Origin: Clostridia bacterium
GTDB lineage: Bacteria > Bacillota_A > Clostridia > Oscillospirales > Butyricicoccaceae
Assembly: GCA_017421885.1 (NCBI GenBank)
Contig: JAFOHJ010000078.1
Span: 1 to 5,003, forward strand
Direction of reading: 5' to 3'
DNA length: 5,003 nt
Below the pieces are notes generated by a model. That model searched no databases. It saw only the letters and a program-made list of their open reading frames with translations, and had not been told where the DNA came from. The position numbers were made by a program, and so were the translations under genes. Below are positions 1-4,895 of the stretch, piece by piece; the stretch's first letter is position 1; each line of letters starts with the position of its first letter.

Positions 1-1
1 A

Positions 2-742
2 TCGGGCAAAGGCGGAACCGGCAAAACATCGTTTTGCGCCGGAGTTGCGGTTGCTCTCTGTGCCCTCGGTGAAAAGGTCCTGCTGATCGATGCCGACAGC
101 GGCCTCAGGAGCCTCGACATCGTCCTCGGCATGAGCGACAGGGTCTTGTTCTCCTATGCCGATGTGATCTCGGGCGTGTGCTCTCTCAAAGAGGCGGCTG
201 TCAAACACGATGTAGTAAAAAACCTCCGCGTGCTGACGGCTCCCGTCACCCTTGAAGCATACGAAAGCTGCGACAGAACAAAGATCCCCGAGCTTTTAAA
301 GCTTGCGGGCGAGCATTTCAGCTATGTCCTCATCGACTGTCCGGCAGGCTTCGGAAACGATGTTATGGACTTTGCAAGGGCTTCCGACAGGGCGGTGGTC
401 GTTTCTACTCCCGACCATACTTCCCTCAGGGGCGCTCAGCGCATCGGCAACTCCCTCGTCAAGGAGGGGCTTCAGAATGTGCGCATCGCCGTCAACCGCG
501 TCCGCGCCGGCATGATCAACACCGGAGATTCGGTGGGCATCGATGCCGCCATGGATGCTGCCGGGCTGGCGCTGCTGGGCGTTATCCCCGAAGACAAGGA
601 TGTTATCGCCTGCGGCAATCTGGGCAGGGTGCTGGTGCTGTTTTCGCGCGGATATGCCAGAGTGGCCTATGCCAACATCGCCCGCAGGCTGCGCGGCGAA
701 AGGGTAAGACTGCTTGAGGGAGTTAAGCTTAGCAGGAAATAG
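2..742 (+). CDS. minD: Septum site-determining protein MinD (5'-truncated by window edge)
   Basis: This is a ParA/MinD-family ATPase that normally cycles on the inner membrane and, with MinC, blocks division away from midcell. Only 246 residues are visible; roughly 10 N-terminal residues lie outside the window. The fragment opens on the deviant Walker A motif (SGKGGTGKTS, residues 1-10, with both signature lysines K3 and K8). The switch I region DADSGLRSLD (30-39) has the MinD-like GLRxLD pattern rather than the FlhG or ParA form. Walker B is LIDCPAG (110-116), and LLGVIPEDKDV follows near the C-terminus. The C-terminus is short: after RLRGE only 13 residues remain, ending in VKLSRK, so the usual amphipathic membrane-targeting helix is reduced or absent. 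No minE lies downstream; an mgsA-family gene follows after 48 nt. The ATG at 131 is internal and not the real start. Family assignment is firm; true MinD rather than a divergent paralogue is likely. Confidence 0.86.
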   Translation, partial: SGKGGTGKTSFCAGVAVALCALGEKVLLIDADSGLRSLDIVLGMSDRVLFSYADVISGVCSLKEAAVKHDVVKNLRVLTAPVTLEAYESCDRTKIPELLKLAGEHFSYVLIDCPAGFGNDVMDFARASDRAVVVSTPDHTSLRGAQRIGNSLVKEGLQNVRIAVNRVRAGMINTGDSVGIDAAMDAAGLALLGVIPEDKDVIACGNLGRVLVLFSRGYARVAYANIARRLRGERVRLLEGVKLSRK

Positions 743-790
743 GAAAGAAAATATATAGGGTATTTAAAACGAAGGAATGGGGGAATTCAC

Positions 791-1192
791 ATGAATATCG
801 CTTTGATAGCGCAGGACAGCAAGAAGGAACTGATGATCCAGTTCTGCATCGCCTATTGCGGCGTTCTTGCCAAACACAACATTTGTGCCACTGCCACAAC
901 CGGCAAGATGGTAGCCGACGCAACAGGCCTTAAGGTCGATTGCCTCATGCCCGGCCGCAACGGCGGACAGGAGCAGATCGCGGCCCGCGTCACCTATAAC
1001 CAGATCGATTTGGTCTTGCTTTTCAGAGATCCTATGTTAAAATATGATAGTGAAACCAATCTTAACGACCTCATCCGCAGGTGCGATGACAACAGCATCC
1101 CCATTGCTACAAATATAGCTACGGCCGAGGTCCTTATACAGGGTCTTATCCGCGGCGACCTTGCCTGGAGAGAGATCGTCAGAGAACAGTGA
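791..1192 (+). CDS. mgsA: Methylglyoxal synthase family protein (MgsA-like, probably non-catalytic)
   Basis: This 133-residue protein is a single MGS-like domain. True MgsA converts dihydroxyacetone phosphate to methylglyoxal and phosphate in the cytosol. Family signatures are the N-terminal IALIAxD strand (3-9), ATTG (35-38), GxxGGxxQ (55-62), the DP motif (80-81) and IPIATNIATAEVLI (103-116). Aligned from memory to the E. coli enzyme with a constant offset of 11 and no gaps, catalytic His19, Asp71, His98 and Asp101 become Gln8, Gln60, Ser87 and Asn90. Ser65 becomes Pro54, and the chain ends before the position of Arg150. Phosphate-loop threonines 34, 36 and 37, plus Lys12 and Asp9, remain. 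The fold is therefore probably intact and may bind an anion, while synthase activity is doubtful. The start is fixed by GGGGGA at 779-784, six bases before ATG. It follows minD in the same direction, as mgsA genes often do in Clostridia, so cotranscription is likely. The symbol reflects homology only. Confidence 0.85.
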   Translation: MNIALIAQDSKKELMIQFCIAYCGVLAKHNICATATTGKMVADATGLKVDCLMPGRNGGQEQIAARVTYNQIDLVLLFRDPMLKYDSETNLNDLIRRCDDNSIPIATNIATAEVLIQGLIRGDLAWREIVREQ

Positions 1193-1202
1193 TCGGAGCT
1201 TT

Positions 1203-1241
1203 ATGTCTGATGAAGACGTATTTTCGTATAAAAACAGACAT
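1203..1241 (+). other. Inverted repeat just downstream of the mgsA-like gene
   Basis: ATGTCTG (1203-1209) and CAGACAT (1235-1241) form a perfect 7-bp stem. Inside it, ACG (1216-1218) can pair with CGT (1225-1227). There is no T-run after it, so it is not an obvious terminator. It may act as a mRNA 3'-end structure or processing site, or may be chance. Confidence 0.3.
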
Positions 1242-1248
1242 TGATCTT

Positions 1249-1285
1249 GGCCTGCAGGAGGATTGAGCCCCCCTGCAGGCTGTTT
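1249..1285 (+). terminator. Possible intrinsic terminator or leader hairpin between the mgsA-like gene and aspS
   Basis: GCCTGCAGG (1250-1258) pairs perfectly with CCTGCAGGC (1272-1280). A G·U pair can be added outside, and two more G-C pairs can form inside past a bulged A. The stem is strong, but only TGTTT follows, so termination may be partial. It could end the minD/mgsA transcript or lie in the aspS leader. A TTGACT hexamer (1284-1289) begins at its 3' edge, but I find no well-spaced -10 box for it. Confidence 0.42.
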
Positions 1286-1343
1286 GACTGTCACAAGCTC
1301 TGTAATAAACAAGAAAAATCCATTTAGTAAGGAATGTGAAGAT

Positions 1344-3143
1344 ATGAATAATCCTTTCAAGAACGGCCGAGTCTACTGTGGCTCCATCCGTGAAGAAGAT
1401 ATCGGCAAGCGCGTCACCGTCTGCGGATGGGTCGCACGTGCAAGAGATATCGGCGGCCTCATCTTCGTAGATATGAGAGACCGTATGGGCATCGCCCAGT
1501 GCGTATTCGACCAGAACGAGAACGGCGAGCTGTTCGACAAGGCGCGCAGCCTGAGAAGCGAATACACCGTTGCCATCACCGGCACAGTCCGTATGCGTTC
1601 CTCCATCAACGACAAGATCCCCACCGGTAAGGTCGAGATCCTTGCCGAAGAGGTCAACATCTTCTCGGCATCCGAGACAACACCCTTCGAGATCCTCGAT
1701 GATGTCAACGTCAACGACGCGCTCCGCCTCAAGTACCGTTACCTCGACCTGCGCCGTCCCTCGCTGCAGAACACCATCGCTCTGCGCCACCGCATGACAC
1801 AGGTTACAAGAAACTACTTTGACGAGCAGGGCTTCCTCGAGATCGAGACTCCCATCCTCACAAAGTCGACACCCGAGGGCGCACGCGACTATCTGGTTCC
1901 CTCCCGTGTACATCCCGGCGAGTTCTATGCCCTTCCCCAGTCTCCCCAGCAGTACAAGCAGCTGCTGATGCTGTCGGGCTTTGACCGCTATATCCAGATC
2001 GCCCGCTGCTTCCGCGACGAGGACCTGCGTTACGACCGTCAGCCTGAGTTCACTCAGATCGACCTCGAGATGTCCTTCGTCGATATCGACGACGTTATCG
2101 CCGTCAACGAGGGCTTCCTCCAGCGCCTCTTCAAGGAGATCAAGGGCATCGACCTTGAGCTGCCTCTGCAGAGAATGTCCTATAAGGAAGCCATGAGCCG
2201 CTACGGCTCCGACAAGCCCGACCTGCGCTTCGAGATGGAGCTGCATGACCTCACAGAGATGGTCCGCGAGTGCGGCTTCTCGGTATTCGAGGGCGCTGCA
2301 AATGCAGGCGGCATCGTCACAGCCATCTGCGCCAAGGGCGCAGGCGACAAGTTCTCCCGCAAGGAGATCGACGCGCTGGGCGAGTTCGTAAAGACATATA
2401 AGGCCAAGGGCCTTGCATGGATCAAGCTGACAAGCAAGGGCGAGATGTCCTCCAGCTTTGCCAAGTTCCTGACACCCGAGAAGATCGAAGAGATCAAGGC
2501 AGCAGTCGGTGCCGAGGCAGGCGACCTGATCCTCTGCGTAGCCGATGCCGACGTCGAGCTGGCTCAGAATGCTCTGGGCTCGCTGAGATGCCACGTTGCC
2601 AAGAAGCTCGACATCATCCCCGAGGGCGTATTCAAGCCTCTGTGGATCGTCGAGTTCCCCCTGTTCGAGTATGGCGAGGACGACGAGGGCAACGGCAGAC
2701 TCTATGCCAAGCACCATCCCTTCACCGCACCTATGGACGAAGACCTCGACCTCTTCGAGACACGTCCCCAGGATATGCGCGCAAAGGCCTATGACATCGT
2801 CATGAACGGCACCGAGCTGGGCGGCGGTTCCATCCGTATCCACCGCAGCGATGTTCAGCAGAAGATGTTCACAGCTCTGGGCTTCACCGAGGAAGACACA
2901 CAGGAGCGTTTCGGCCATATGCTCAACGCATTTAAGTATGGCGCACCTCCCCACGGCGGTCTCGCATACGGCCTCGACCGTCTGGTAATGTGGATGGCAG
3001 GCACCGAGAGCATCCGCGATGTTATCGCCTTCCCCAAGGTACAGAACGCATCCGACCTGATGATGGATTGCCCCTCGCCTGTTGAGGACAAGCAGCTCCG
3101 CGAGCTGGCTATCGCCATTGACCTGCCCGAGGAAAAGAAATAA
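1344..3143 (+). CDS. aspS: Aspartyl-tRNA synthetase
   Basis: This class IIb synthetase charges tRNA(Asp) with aspartate in the cytosol. It has 599 residues, close to the usual bacterial length of about 590. The N-terminal OB-fold anticodon-binding domain carries VTVCGWVARARDIGGLIF (24-41). Motif 1 spans roughly 147-170 and ends in ETP (168-170). The aspartate-binding QSPQQYKQ lies at 199-206. Motif 2 is FRDEDLRYDRQPEFTQID (223-240). The bacterial GAD insertion follows GSDKPDLRF (288-296) and runs to about 410. ELGGGSIRIH (491-500) precedes motif 3, GLDRL (543-547). Residue 36, which is His in many non-discriminating enzymes, is Ile here, so I lean weakly towards a tRNA(Asp)-specific enzyme. 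The ATG at 1344 is preceded by AAGGA (1329-1333) with a 10-nt gap and starts the normal family N-terminus. An upstream TTG at 1263 falls inside a hairpin and would add 27 unrelated residues. No T-box is visible upstream. A strong terminator follows within 40 bases. Confidence 0.97.
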   Translation: MNNPFKNGRVYCGSIREEDIGKRVTVCGWVARARDIGGLIFVDMRDRMGIAQCVFDQNENGELFDKARSLRSEYTVAITGTVRMRSSINDKIPTGKVEILAEEVNIFSASETTPFEILDDVNVNDALRLKYRYLDLRRPSLQNTIALRHRMTQVTRNYFDEQGFLEIETPILTKSTPEGARDYLVPSRVHPGEFYALPQSPQQYKQLLMLSGFDRYIQIARCFRDEDLRYDRQPEFTQIDLEMSFVDIDDVIAVNEGFLQRLFKEIKGIDLELPLQRMSYKEAMSRYGSDKPDLRFEMELHDLTEMVRECGFSVFEGAANAGGIVTAICAKGAGDKFSRKEIDALGEFVKTYKAKGLAWIKLTSKGEMSSSFAKFLTPEKIEEIKAAVGAEAGDLILCVADADVELAQNALGSLRCHVAKKLDIIPEGVFKPLWIVEFPLFEYGEDDEGNGRLYAKHHPFTAPMDEDLDLFETRPQDMRAKAYDIVMNGTELGGGSIRIHRSDVQQKMFTALGFTEEDTQERFGHMLNAFKYGAPPHGGLAYGLDRLVMWMAGTESIRDVIAFPKVQNASDLMMDCPSPVEDKQLRELAIAIDLPEEKK

Positions 3144-3153
3144 GCAAATATTT

Positions 3154-3182
3154 AAAAGGCTCCCTTAGGGGAGCCTTTTTTT
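3154..3182 (+). terminator. Rho-independent terminator of aspS
   Basis: GGCTCCC (3158-3164) and GGGAGCC (3169-3175) form a perfect 7-bp GC-rich stem with loop TTAG. It is preceded by AAAA (3154-3157) and followed by seven T residues (3176-3182). It starts 10 bases after the aspS stop codon. The A-tract and T-tract make it potentially bidirectional. Confidence 0.94.
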
Positions 3183-3205
3183 AGTTAATAAGTAAGAGGG
3201 AATAG

Positions 3206-3284
3206 GTGGGCGAGCGTGCAATGCACGCCCCTACAGGGTGGCGTTTCCCGTCAGACAGGTGTAGGGGCGAGCAGTGCTCGCCCG
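3206..3284. repeat. Pair of oppositely oriented short palindromic repeats (family 1)
   Basis: Two related palindromes lie head to head. The first (3206-3234) contains GCGTGCA, one central A, then TGCACGC (3214-3228). The second (3261-3284) contains GGGCGAGCA, one central G, then TGCTCGCCC (3265-3283). CCCCTAC (3228-3234) is the exact reverse complement of GTAGGGG (3261-3267), and GGGCGAGC near 3208 is the reverse complement of GCTCGCCC in the second copy. The two copies thus form a larger inverted repeat around a 26-nt spacer. A third, direct copy of the core is at 3513-3528. No coding gene is credible here. These resemble dispersed GC-rich intergenic repeats that I associate with Ruminococcus and Faecalibacterium genomes; that comparison is from memory. 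Confidence 0.75.
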
Positions 3285-3309
3285 ACCGGGCTCACCGAAG
3301 TATCCCTCC

Positions 3310-3345
3310 GCCCCTTCGGGGCACCTCCCTTTAGGCAAGGGAGGC
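3310..3345. repeat. Hairpin repeats: GCCCC stem plus CCTCCCTT/AAGGGAGG hairpin (family 2, copy 1)
   Basis: GCCCC (3310-3314) pairs with GGGGC (3318-3322) across loop TTC. Immediately after it, CCTCCCTT (3324-3331) pairs perfectly with AAGGGAGG (3337-3344) across loop TAGGC. The second hairpin recurs in direct orientation at 3465-3503 with an internal insertion. There is no T-run, so neither hairpin is a clear intrinsic terminator. Confidence 0.7.
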
Positions 3346-3350
3346 AAGCA

Positions 3351-3399
3351 AAGGCTTCCCCCTATGTGGGGAAGCTGTCACCGAAGGTGACTGATGAGG
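3351..3399. repeat. Double-hairpin repeat (family 3, copy A)
   Basis: GCTTCCCC (3354-3361) pairs with GGGGAAGC (3368-3375). Directly after it, GTCACC (3377-3382) pairs with GGTGAC (3386-3391) over a GAA loop, then TGATGAGG follows. A diverged copy with the same two-hairpin plan lies at 4896-4939 next to the SRP RNA gene, with stem bases changed in compensating pairs. This makes it a mobile or dispersed structured repeat rather than chance. No protein gene overlaps it credibly. Confidence 0.78.
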
Positions 3400-3461
3400 G
3401 GTCGCGAAGCGCTTTACAGCAAGTTCGCCGCAGGTCACCTCATCCACCGTCTAGCGACGGT
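3393..3461. repeat. Nested inverted repeat and adjoining ACCGTC hairpin
   Basis: GATGAGG (3393-3399) pairs with CCTCATC (3438-3444). Within that arm, GCGAA (3404-3408) pairs with TTCGC (3424-3428). A separate hairpin follows: ACCGTC (3446-3451), loop TAGC, GACGGT (3456-3461). GGTGAC (3386-3391) could alternatively pair with GTCACC (3434-3439), so the region can switch between two folds. It continues the family 3 element and probably forms its distal half. Confidence 0.6.
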
Positions 3462-3464
3462 CCT

Positions 3465-3503
3465 CCTCCCTAAGTGCCCTTTAGGGTATTAGGCAAGGGA
3501 GGC
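3465..3503. repeat. Hairpin repeat (family 2, copy 2) carrying a 17-nt insertion
   Basis: CCTCCCT (3465-3471) and TTAGGCAAGGGAGGC (3489-3503) match the two parts of the hairpin at 3324-3345. They are separated by 17 extra bases that include the palindrome CCCTTTAGGG (3478-3487). CCTCCC still pairs with GGGAGG (3497-3502). Together the two copies flank the family 3 element in direct orientation. Confidence 0.68.
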
Positions 3504-3512
3504 TTATTCGGC

Positions 3513-3528
3513 CGAGCAGTGCTCGCCC
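3513..3528. repeat. Third copy of the family 1 palindrome
   Basis: The 16 bases CGAGCAGTGCTCGCCC are identical to 3268-3283 and in the same orientation. The flanks differ: the 5' GTAGGGG arm is missing here. It marks the right end of the repeat cluster, and the sequence turns AT-rich just beyond it. Confidence 0.72.
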
Positions 3529-3551
3529 TCCCGGTTTGTCTCTCCAACAAA

Positions 3552-3589
3552 ACCAACTTTTCCTGTTGCCTTATTTTCGGGAAGTTGGT
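3552..3589 (+). promoter_or_regulatory. Dyad overlapping the DUF4392 promoter (candidate operator)
   Basis: ACCAACTT (3552-3559) is the exact reverse complement of AAGTTGGT (3582-3589). The left arm lies upstream of the -35 box, and the right arm ends on the first base of the -10 box, so a dimeric repressor bound here would occlude the promoter. There is no T-run, which argues against a terminator. A regulator is inference. Confidence 0.42.
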
Positions 3590-3594
3590 AGAAT
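3566..3594 (+). promoter_or_regulatory. Sigma-A-type promoter for the DUF4392 gene
   Basis: TTGCCT (3566-3571, 4 of 6 consensus) and TAGAAT (3589-3594, 5 of 6) are separated by 17 bases. Transcription would start near 3601, giving a leader of about 25 nt that holds the ribosome binding site. Confidence 0.65.
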
Positions 3595-3625
3595 ATCAGT
3601 AGAAAAATAAAGGGAGAAAGATATT

Positions 3626-4498
3626 ATGGAAAAACTTTATGCCCGTCTTAACGGAATACTCAGCTGCGACCCCGGAAGCCGCGGCCTTATCGGGAATATC
3701 GAGCTGCCCGACCTTAAAATGGCCGCAGGCCTGCTTAAGAACTCGTCGCGTGTTCTTATAATCACCGGCTTCCCCATCACAGGTATGGGTATCGGCGAGA
3801 CCGATGGTCCTATCGGTGCCGCCGCCATGGCTTATGCCCTCATGAAGGCCGGAAAGACTCCCTTTATCCTCACCGATAAGATGTCTTCACGTCTGTGCGC
3901 CGCCTGCATGGGCGCTCTCGGCCTGCCCACCGGCAGCCTGATCGCTATGACTCTCGACAGCACCAGCGACGACTGCCAGCTGGTGTATGATGCCGTTATG
4001 CCCGATCTTATCATTTCCATCGAGCGTCCCGGCAAGGGCAAGGACGGCCATTTCCATAATATGCGCGGCGAGCTCATCGACGATATGATCGCCGACACCG
4101 ACTGGTTCATGACCCTCGATATCCCCACCATCGCCATCGGCGACGGCGGCAACGAGCTGGGCATGGGCGCATATTTCTCGGCCATCAAAGAGTTTGTCCC
4201 CCACGGCGAGCTTATCGCAGCCGAAAAGGGCTGCATAATGCCCCTTGTAGCCGGTGTTTCTAACTGGTGGGGCTGGGGCGTTTCGGCTCTGGTGGCAGCT
4301 CAGTTCGGAAAGGAATGTATGACCACCGAGGCTCAGGAGAGGGCGCAGCTGGCAGCCTGCGTGGCGGCAGGCGGAGTCGACGGCGTGCTCAAGCAGCAGA
4401 TCCTGTCGGTCGACGGTATGATGGGCGGCGGCATTTCCGAGATCCATGCTCCGATCTATGAGGCTCTGAGTCAGTATCTGTCGCAGAAGTGCGAATAA
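3626..4498 (+). CDS. D-glutamate cyclase-like (DUF4392) domain protein
   Basis: This is a 290-residue cytosolic protein with no signal peptide or clear membrane segment. I recognise it as the DUF4392 family, which matches the C-terminal domain of mammalian mitochondrial D-glutamate cyclase (DGLUCY; D-glutamate to 5-oxo-D-proline). Characteristic blocks are TGFPITGMGIGETDGPIGAA (47-66), the ERPGKGKDGHFHNMRG segment (133-148), IGDGGNELGMG (171-181) and SNWWGWGVSAL (212-222). The glycine- and acid-rich motifs are well conserved, so the protein is probably active. The bacterial reaction is not established to my knowledge, and D-glutamate turnover is inference. The ATG at 3626 has AGGGAGA (3611-3617) eight bases upstream and a sigma-A promoter just before it. 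The gene appears to be transcribed alone, with unrelated neighbours. It has no visible terminator, and the SRP RNA promoter begins 16 bases after its stop codon. Confidence 0.86.
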   Translation: MEKLYARLNGILSCDPGSRGLIGNIELPDLKMAAGLLKNSSRVLIITGFPITGMGIGETDGPIGAAAMAYALMKAGKTPFILTDKMSSRLCAACMGALGLPTGSLIAMTLDSTSDDCQLVYDAVMPDLIISIERPGKGKDGHFHNMRGELIDDMIADTDWFMTLDIPTIAIGDGGNELGMGAYFSAIKEFVPHGELIAAEKGCIMPLVAGVSNWWGWGVSALVAAQFGKECMTTEAQERAQLAACVAAGGVDGVLKQQILSVDGMMGGGISEIHAPIYEALSQYLSQKCE

Positions 4499-4514
4499 AT
4501 TAACATTTTTGCCA

Positions 4515-4543
4515 TTGCCAAGCGGCAGGAAATATAGTATAAT
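4515..4543 (+). promoter_or_regulatory. Strong sigma-A promoter of the SRP RNA gene
   Basis: TTGCCA (4515-4520, 5 of 6 consensus) and TATAAT (4538-4543, perfect) are separated by exactly 17 bases. Such a near-consensus promoter suits an abundant stable RNA. The start is expected near 4550, about 30 nt before the predicted mature 5' end. Confidence 0.85.
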
Positions 4544-4553
4544 CCAATAGTAT

Positions 4554-4572
4554 GACTGCGCTGAGCGCGGTC
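4554..4572 (+). other. 5'-leader hairpin of the SRP RNA precursor
   Basis: GACTGCGC (4554-4561), loop TGA, and GCGCGGTC (4565-4572) form an 8-bp stem with one G·U pair. It lies between the predicted transcription start and the mature RNA, so it probably belongs to a leader removed during processing. Confidence 0.55.
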
Positions 4573-4580
4573 TGAGATAT

Positions 4581-4878
4581 AAAGTGATCCTTTTTGCCGT
4601 ACTAGCCGGGGAGGTAGCGGTTCCTTGTAGCCTGAAATCCGCTGTAGCAGGGGTGATATGTGCGCTGAGGGAGCTTGCTGACATTGTCTGTCCGTGGAAT
4701 CGGGTTGTGAGAGATCGGTCCTGCGCAATAGCCTGCTGTGAACCATGTCAGGCGGGGAACCGAGCAGCATTAAGCGGCGTCGGCTGTGTGCCGCAGCTAA
4801 CCGGTTTTGAGTCCGCTTTTGCAGAAACAGGATGTCTATGGCTTTCGATGCGTAATGTACGGTAAAAAGGGTCACTTT
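4581..4878 (+). ncRNA. ffs: Signal recognition particle RNA, large bacterial (Bacillus/Clostridium) type
   Basis: This RNA scaffolds the SRP, binds Ffh, and takes signal-bearing ribosomes to the membrane. The 5' Alu-domain block starting GCCGTACTAGCCGGGGAGG (4596-4614) and continuing through AATCCGCTGTAGCAGGGG closely matches Bacillus scRNA as I recall it. The Ffh-binding domain IV is clear: GTCCTGCGCAA (4718-4728), GTCAGG (4747-4752), then the GGAA tetraloop (4756-4759) closed by CGG/CCG, then AGCAGCATTAAG (4763-4774). TGTGCCGCAG (4786-4795) completes the returning strand. The ends close in a continuous 22-bp helix, 4581-4602 with 4857-4878, including two G·U pairs. Bacillus scRNA is 271 nt; this one is about 298 if the whole helix is kept, so the mature ends may lie a few bases inside. 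Reading frames across it are spurious. Confidence 0.95.
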
Positions 4879-4889
4879 ATTTTATTTTC
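4857..4889 (+). terminator. Probable 3'-end/termination zone of the SRP RNA
   Basis: The 3' strand of the terminal helix (4857-4878) runs straight into a T-rich tract (TTTATTTTATTTT, 4876-4888). A local hairpin here is weak (AAAG/CTTT). Termination may therefore rely on the long-range terminal helix followed by the T-rich tract, or occur further on. Exact position is uncertain. Confidence 0.4.
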
Positions 4890-4895
4890 GTTTCC

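Noticed and set aside
131..133. ATG at 131 as the minD start
   Set aside because: The same frame is open to the window edge and includes the Walker A motif and switch I, which are essential to the family. The true start is to the left of the window.
1284..1309. aspS promoter with TTGACT and TAATAA
   Set aside because: The spacing is only about 13 bases, and no good -10 box is present at 16-18 bases, so I do not list it as a feature.
1263..1343. Upstream TTG start for aspS adding 27 residues
   Set aside because: It falls in a strong hairpin, lacks a suitable ribosome binding site and adds residues not typical of AspRS. The ATG at 1344 has AAGGA at a normal distance.
1193..1343. T-box riboswitch upstream of aspS
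   Set aside because: No recognisable T-box sequence or antiterminator arrangement is present, and the gap is too short for a typical T-box leader.
1179..2954. A 591-codon open frame on the minus strand opposite aspS
   Set aside because: It lies antisense to a clearly real synthetase, is rich in repetitive Asp/Leu/Val/Ala, and matches no family I know. Its openness follows from the GC-rich codon choice of aspS, which rarely produces stops in that antisense frame.
3216..3473. 85-codon open frame in the repeat region
   Set aside because: It runs through hairpin repeats, has low-complexity composition (Ser, Pro, Arg, Gly) and no ribosome binding site.
3206..3528. CRISPR array
   Set aside because: The repeats are palindromic, of several families, in mixed orientation and irregularly spaced, with no uniform repeat-spacer periodicity and no cas genes.
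4516..4527. Small TGCC/GGCA hairpin as terminator of the DUF4392 gene
   Set aside because: The stem is only 4 bp with no T-run, and it overlaps the SRP RNA -35 box.
3887..4684. 265-codon minus-strand frame opposite the DUF4392 gene
   Set aside because: It crosses a conserved gene, a promoter and the SRP RNA on the other strand and resembles no known protein.
4584..4865. 93-codon plus-strand frame
   Set aside because: It coincides with the SRP RNA gene, whose sequence and structure explain this stretch.
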